A stretch of 64,000 nt of DNA from Elymus sibiricus (lineage: Eukaryota > Streptophyta > Magnoliopsida > Poales > Poaceae). Every line of letters starts with the position of its first letter. The stretch's first letter is position 1. The translations under genes were made by a program, and so were the position numbers. The DNA is taken from NCBI GenBank assembly GCA_039707655.1, contig CM077673.1:6954001-7018000 (forward strand), written 5' to 3'. Below, in pieces: positions 61,996 through 64,000 of the stretch. The notes under the pieces are model-generated. The model did not search any database and had not been told where the DNA came from. It worked only from the letters and a program-made list of their open reading frames with translations.

Positions 61996-64000
61996 AAATC
62001 TGCGAGTTTTGGCCAGGTCCCCGTATGCGGACCCCGGGGTTCCCCGGACGTTTGGATCGCCCCGGGACCAAAATTAGTGAGTAATAGCATAAAAAACTAT
62101 CCGGGACACACAAAATCTGCTAGTTTTGGCGAGGCGCCGTAACCGCACCCCGGGCTTCCCCGAACGTTCGGATGACCACAACTACCGAAAAACAGTGAAT
62201 GATAGCATAGAAATCTGGTCAGAATGGACAAAATCTGCGAGTTTTGGCGAGGTCCACGTAAGCGGACCCTGGGGTTCACCGAACATTTGGATCGCCTTGA
62301 GACCGAAAATCAATGAGTAATAGCATACAAAACTGGCCGAAACGGAAAAAATCTGCGAGTTTTGGTGAGGTCCACGTAACTGCACCCCGGGCTTCTCCGA
62401 ACGTTCGGACGACCACGACTACCAAAAACCAGTGAATAATAGCATAGAAAACTGGTAGGAATGGACCAAATCTGTGAGTTTTGGCCATGTCCCCGTATGC
62501 GGACCCCGGGGTTCCCTGGACGTTTGGATCGCCCCGGGACCAAAATTAGTGAGTAATAGCATAAAAAACTAGCCGGGACACACAAAATCTGCTAGTTTTG
62601 GCGAGGTCCCCGTAACCGCACCCCGGGCTTCCCCGAACGTTCGGATGACCACAACTACCGAAAAACAGTGAATGATAGCATAGAAATCTGGTCAGAATGG
62701 ACAAAATCTGCGAGTTTTGGCGAGGTCCCCGTAAGCGGACCCTGGGGTTCCCCGAACATTTGGATCGCCCCGAGACCGAAAATCAATGAGTAATAGCATA
62801 CAAAACTGGCCGAAACGGAAAAAATCTGCGAGTTTTGGCGAGGTCCACGTAACCGCACCCCGGGCTTCCCCGAACGTTCGGACGACCACGACTACCAAAA
62901 ACCAGTGAATAATAGCATAGAAAACTGGTAGGAATGGACCAAATCTGCGAGTTTTGGCCAGGTCCCCGTATGCGGACCCCGGGGTTCCCCGGACGTTTGG
63001 ATCGCCCCGGGACCAAAATTAGTGAGTAATAGCAAAAAAAACTAGCCGGGACACACAAAATCTTCTAGTTTTGGCGAGGTCCCCGTAACCGCACCCCGGG
63101 CTTCCCCGAACGTTCGGACGACCACGACTACCGAAAAACAGTGAATGATAGCATAGAAATCTGGTCAGAATGGACAAAATCTGTGAGTTTTGGCAAGGTC
63201 CCATAAGCGAACCCCGGAGATCCCCGAACATTTGGATCGCCCCGGGACCCAAAATGAGTGAGTAATAGCATAGAAAACTGGTAAGAAGGGACCAAATCTG
63301 CGAGTTTTTGCGAGGTCCCCGTAACCGGACCCCGGGCTTCCCCGAACATTCAGATGACTACGACAACCAAAAAAGAGTGAATAATTGCATACAAAACTGG
63401 CCGAAACGGAAAAAATCTACGAGTTTTGGCGAGGTCCACGTAACCGCACCCCGGGCTTCCCCGAACGTTCGGACGACCACGACTACCAAAAACCAGTGAA
63501 TAATAGCATAGAAAACTGGTAGGAATGGACCAAATCTGCGAGTTTTGGCGAGGTCCCCGTATGCGGACCCCGGGGTTCCCCGGACGTTTGGATCGCCCCG
63601 GGACCAAAATTAGTGAGTAATAGCATAAAAAACTAGCCGGGACACACAAAATCTGCTAGTTTTGGCGAGGCCCCGTAACCGCACCCCGGGCTTCCCCGAA
63701 CGTTCGGATGACCAGAACTACCGAAAAACAGTGAATGACAGCATAGAAATCTGGTCAGAATGGACAAAATCTGCGAGTTTTGGCGAGGTCCCCGTAAGCG
63801 GACCCTGGGGTTCCCCGAACATTTGGATCGCCCCGAGACCGAAAATCAATGAGTAATAGCATACAAAACTGGCCGAAACGGAAAAAATCTGCGAGTTTTG
63901 GCGAGGTCCACGTAACCGCACTCCGGGCTTCCCCGAACGTTCGGACGACCACGACTACCAAAAACCAGTGAATAATAGCATAGAAAACTGGTAGGAATGG
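61888..64000. repeat. 2466 bp duplication, copy 2 (cut by window end)
   Basis: Repeats 59422-61534 at an offset of 2466 bp for the 2113 bp available. Differences I found include 'gaccctgg' near 62270 against 'gaccatgg', 'cgccttgag' near 62297 against 'cgccctgag', and 'aactgcacc' near 62381 against 'aaccgcacc'. The far end is outside the window. Confidence 0.9.
63294..63412. repeat. A3/B4' chimeric monomer, second copy
   Basis: Same chimera as at 60828-60946, carried by the 2466 bp duplication. Confidence 0.86.

Larger units (their letters stand above)
1..64000. repeat. Uninterrupted ~118 bp satellite array filling the window
   Basis: From the first to the last base the sequence is head-to-tail copies of a 116-119 bp monomer, all in one orientation, with no unique sequence, inversion or inserted element. 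Each monomer begins 'aaatctgcgagtttt', passes through a GC-rich middle rich in C4 and G runs, and ends in an AT-rich part ('gaataatagcatag' and a run of A). Two sister types, A and B, share both ends and differ in the middle, so they probably arose from one ancestral monomer. In eukaryotes such arrays usually form centromeric or pericentromeric heterochromatin; that role is inferred here. Both window ends fall inside the array, so its full size is unknown. Confidence 0.98.
53364..64000. repeat. Diverged satellite domain, probable array edge
   Basis: Monomers of the same family continue, but the L/S order breaks down. Two A-type monomers lie side by side at several places, the A5 subtype appears, monomer lengths run from 108 to 131 bp, and substitutions are far denser than to the left. 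Blocks of high similarity return only as the 2491 bp and 2466 bp duplications. Loss of homogenisation towards one side is typical of an array edge; an alternative is the boundary between two HOR families. Confidence 0.85.

Noticed and set aside
1..64000. Hundreds of minus-strand open frames of 60-176 codons with similar predicted peptides
   Set aside because: They overlap one another in several frames, begin and end at the same points of every repeat, and vary only as the repeat varies. Monomer lengths of 116-119 bp and the 1417 bp HOR are not all multiples of three, so no frame persists. Stop codons are merely rare in this GC-rich minus strand.
1..64000. CRISPR array
   Set aside because: There are repeats, but the 'spacers' are themselves repeated monomer parts, unit length is ~118 bp, and there is no cas gene or leader.
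1..64000. Telomeric or subtelomeric array
   Set aside because: I found no TTAGGG, TTTAGGG or similar short telomere repeat on either strand.
1..64000. Ribosomal DNA spacer repeats
   Set aside because: There is no rRNA gene segment, no promoter-like unique sequence and no change of repeat type in 64 kb.

Overview
The whole 64 kb window is one uninterrupted satellite DNA array. I see no protein-coding gene, rRNA, tRNA, CRISPR array, transposon or operon. The basic unit is a ~118 bp monomer (116-119 bp, set here to start at 'aaatctgcgag'). It comes in two related types that alternate head to tail. A monomers have a 'ccccgggcttccccgaac' core. B monomers have a 'tttggatcgcccc' core. An A+B dimer is ~236 bp. 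Organisation of this kind (tandem monomers, higher-order repeats, unequal-crossover variants) points to eukaryotic centromeric or pericentromeric heterochromatin. The taxon cannot be read from the sequence. The 118 bp length equals that of the centromeric satellite reported for pufferfish (Tetraodon/Takifugu), but that is a match in length only.

Region 1 (1-53363) is a homogenised higher-order repeat (HOR) built from two modules. L is an 8-mer of ~944 bp in the order A1 B1 A2 B2 A3 B3 A4' B4'. S is a 4-mer of 473 bp in the order A1' B1' A4 B4. I count 37 L and 39 S modules, about 452 monomers. The canonical HOR is L+S, a 12-mer of 1417 bp, present 25 times. Seven copies are L+S+S (16-mer, ~1889 bp), four are L alone (8-mer, ~944 bp), and the last copy is an L that leads into the flank. 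Private variants shared by neighbouring copies divide the region into haplotype blocks, roughly 1-2.8, 2.8-17.9, 17.9-27.4, 27.4-43.4 and 43.4-53.4 kb. They record successive local duplications.

Region 2 (53364-64000) is more diverged. A/B alternation breaks (A next to A), a further A subtype (A5) appears, several monomers are chimeric, and the 1417 bp HOR is lost. Two larger duplications lie here. One is a 2491 bp, 21-monomer unit (52775-55265 and 55266-57756). The other is a 2466 bp unit (59422-61887, with a copy from 61888 that runs off the window), whose junction lacks 14 bp. This looks like the edge of the homogenised array, or a passage into an older HOR family.

There are no genes to work together. 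Possible functional elements are structural: a near match to the CENP-B box in A monomers, short palindromes and hairpins, and a regular alternation of GC-rich and AT-rich segments. The many minus-strand open frames of 60-176 codons are by-products of the repeat and are not annotated as genes.
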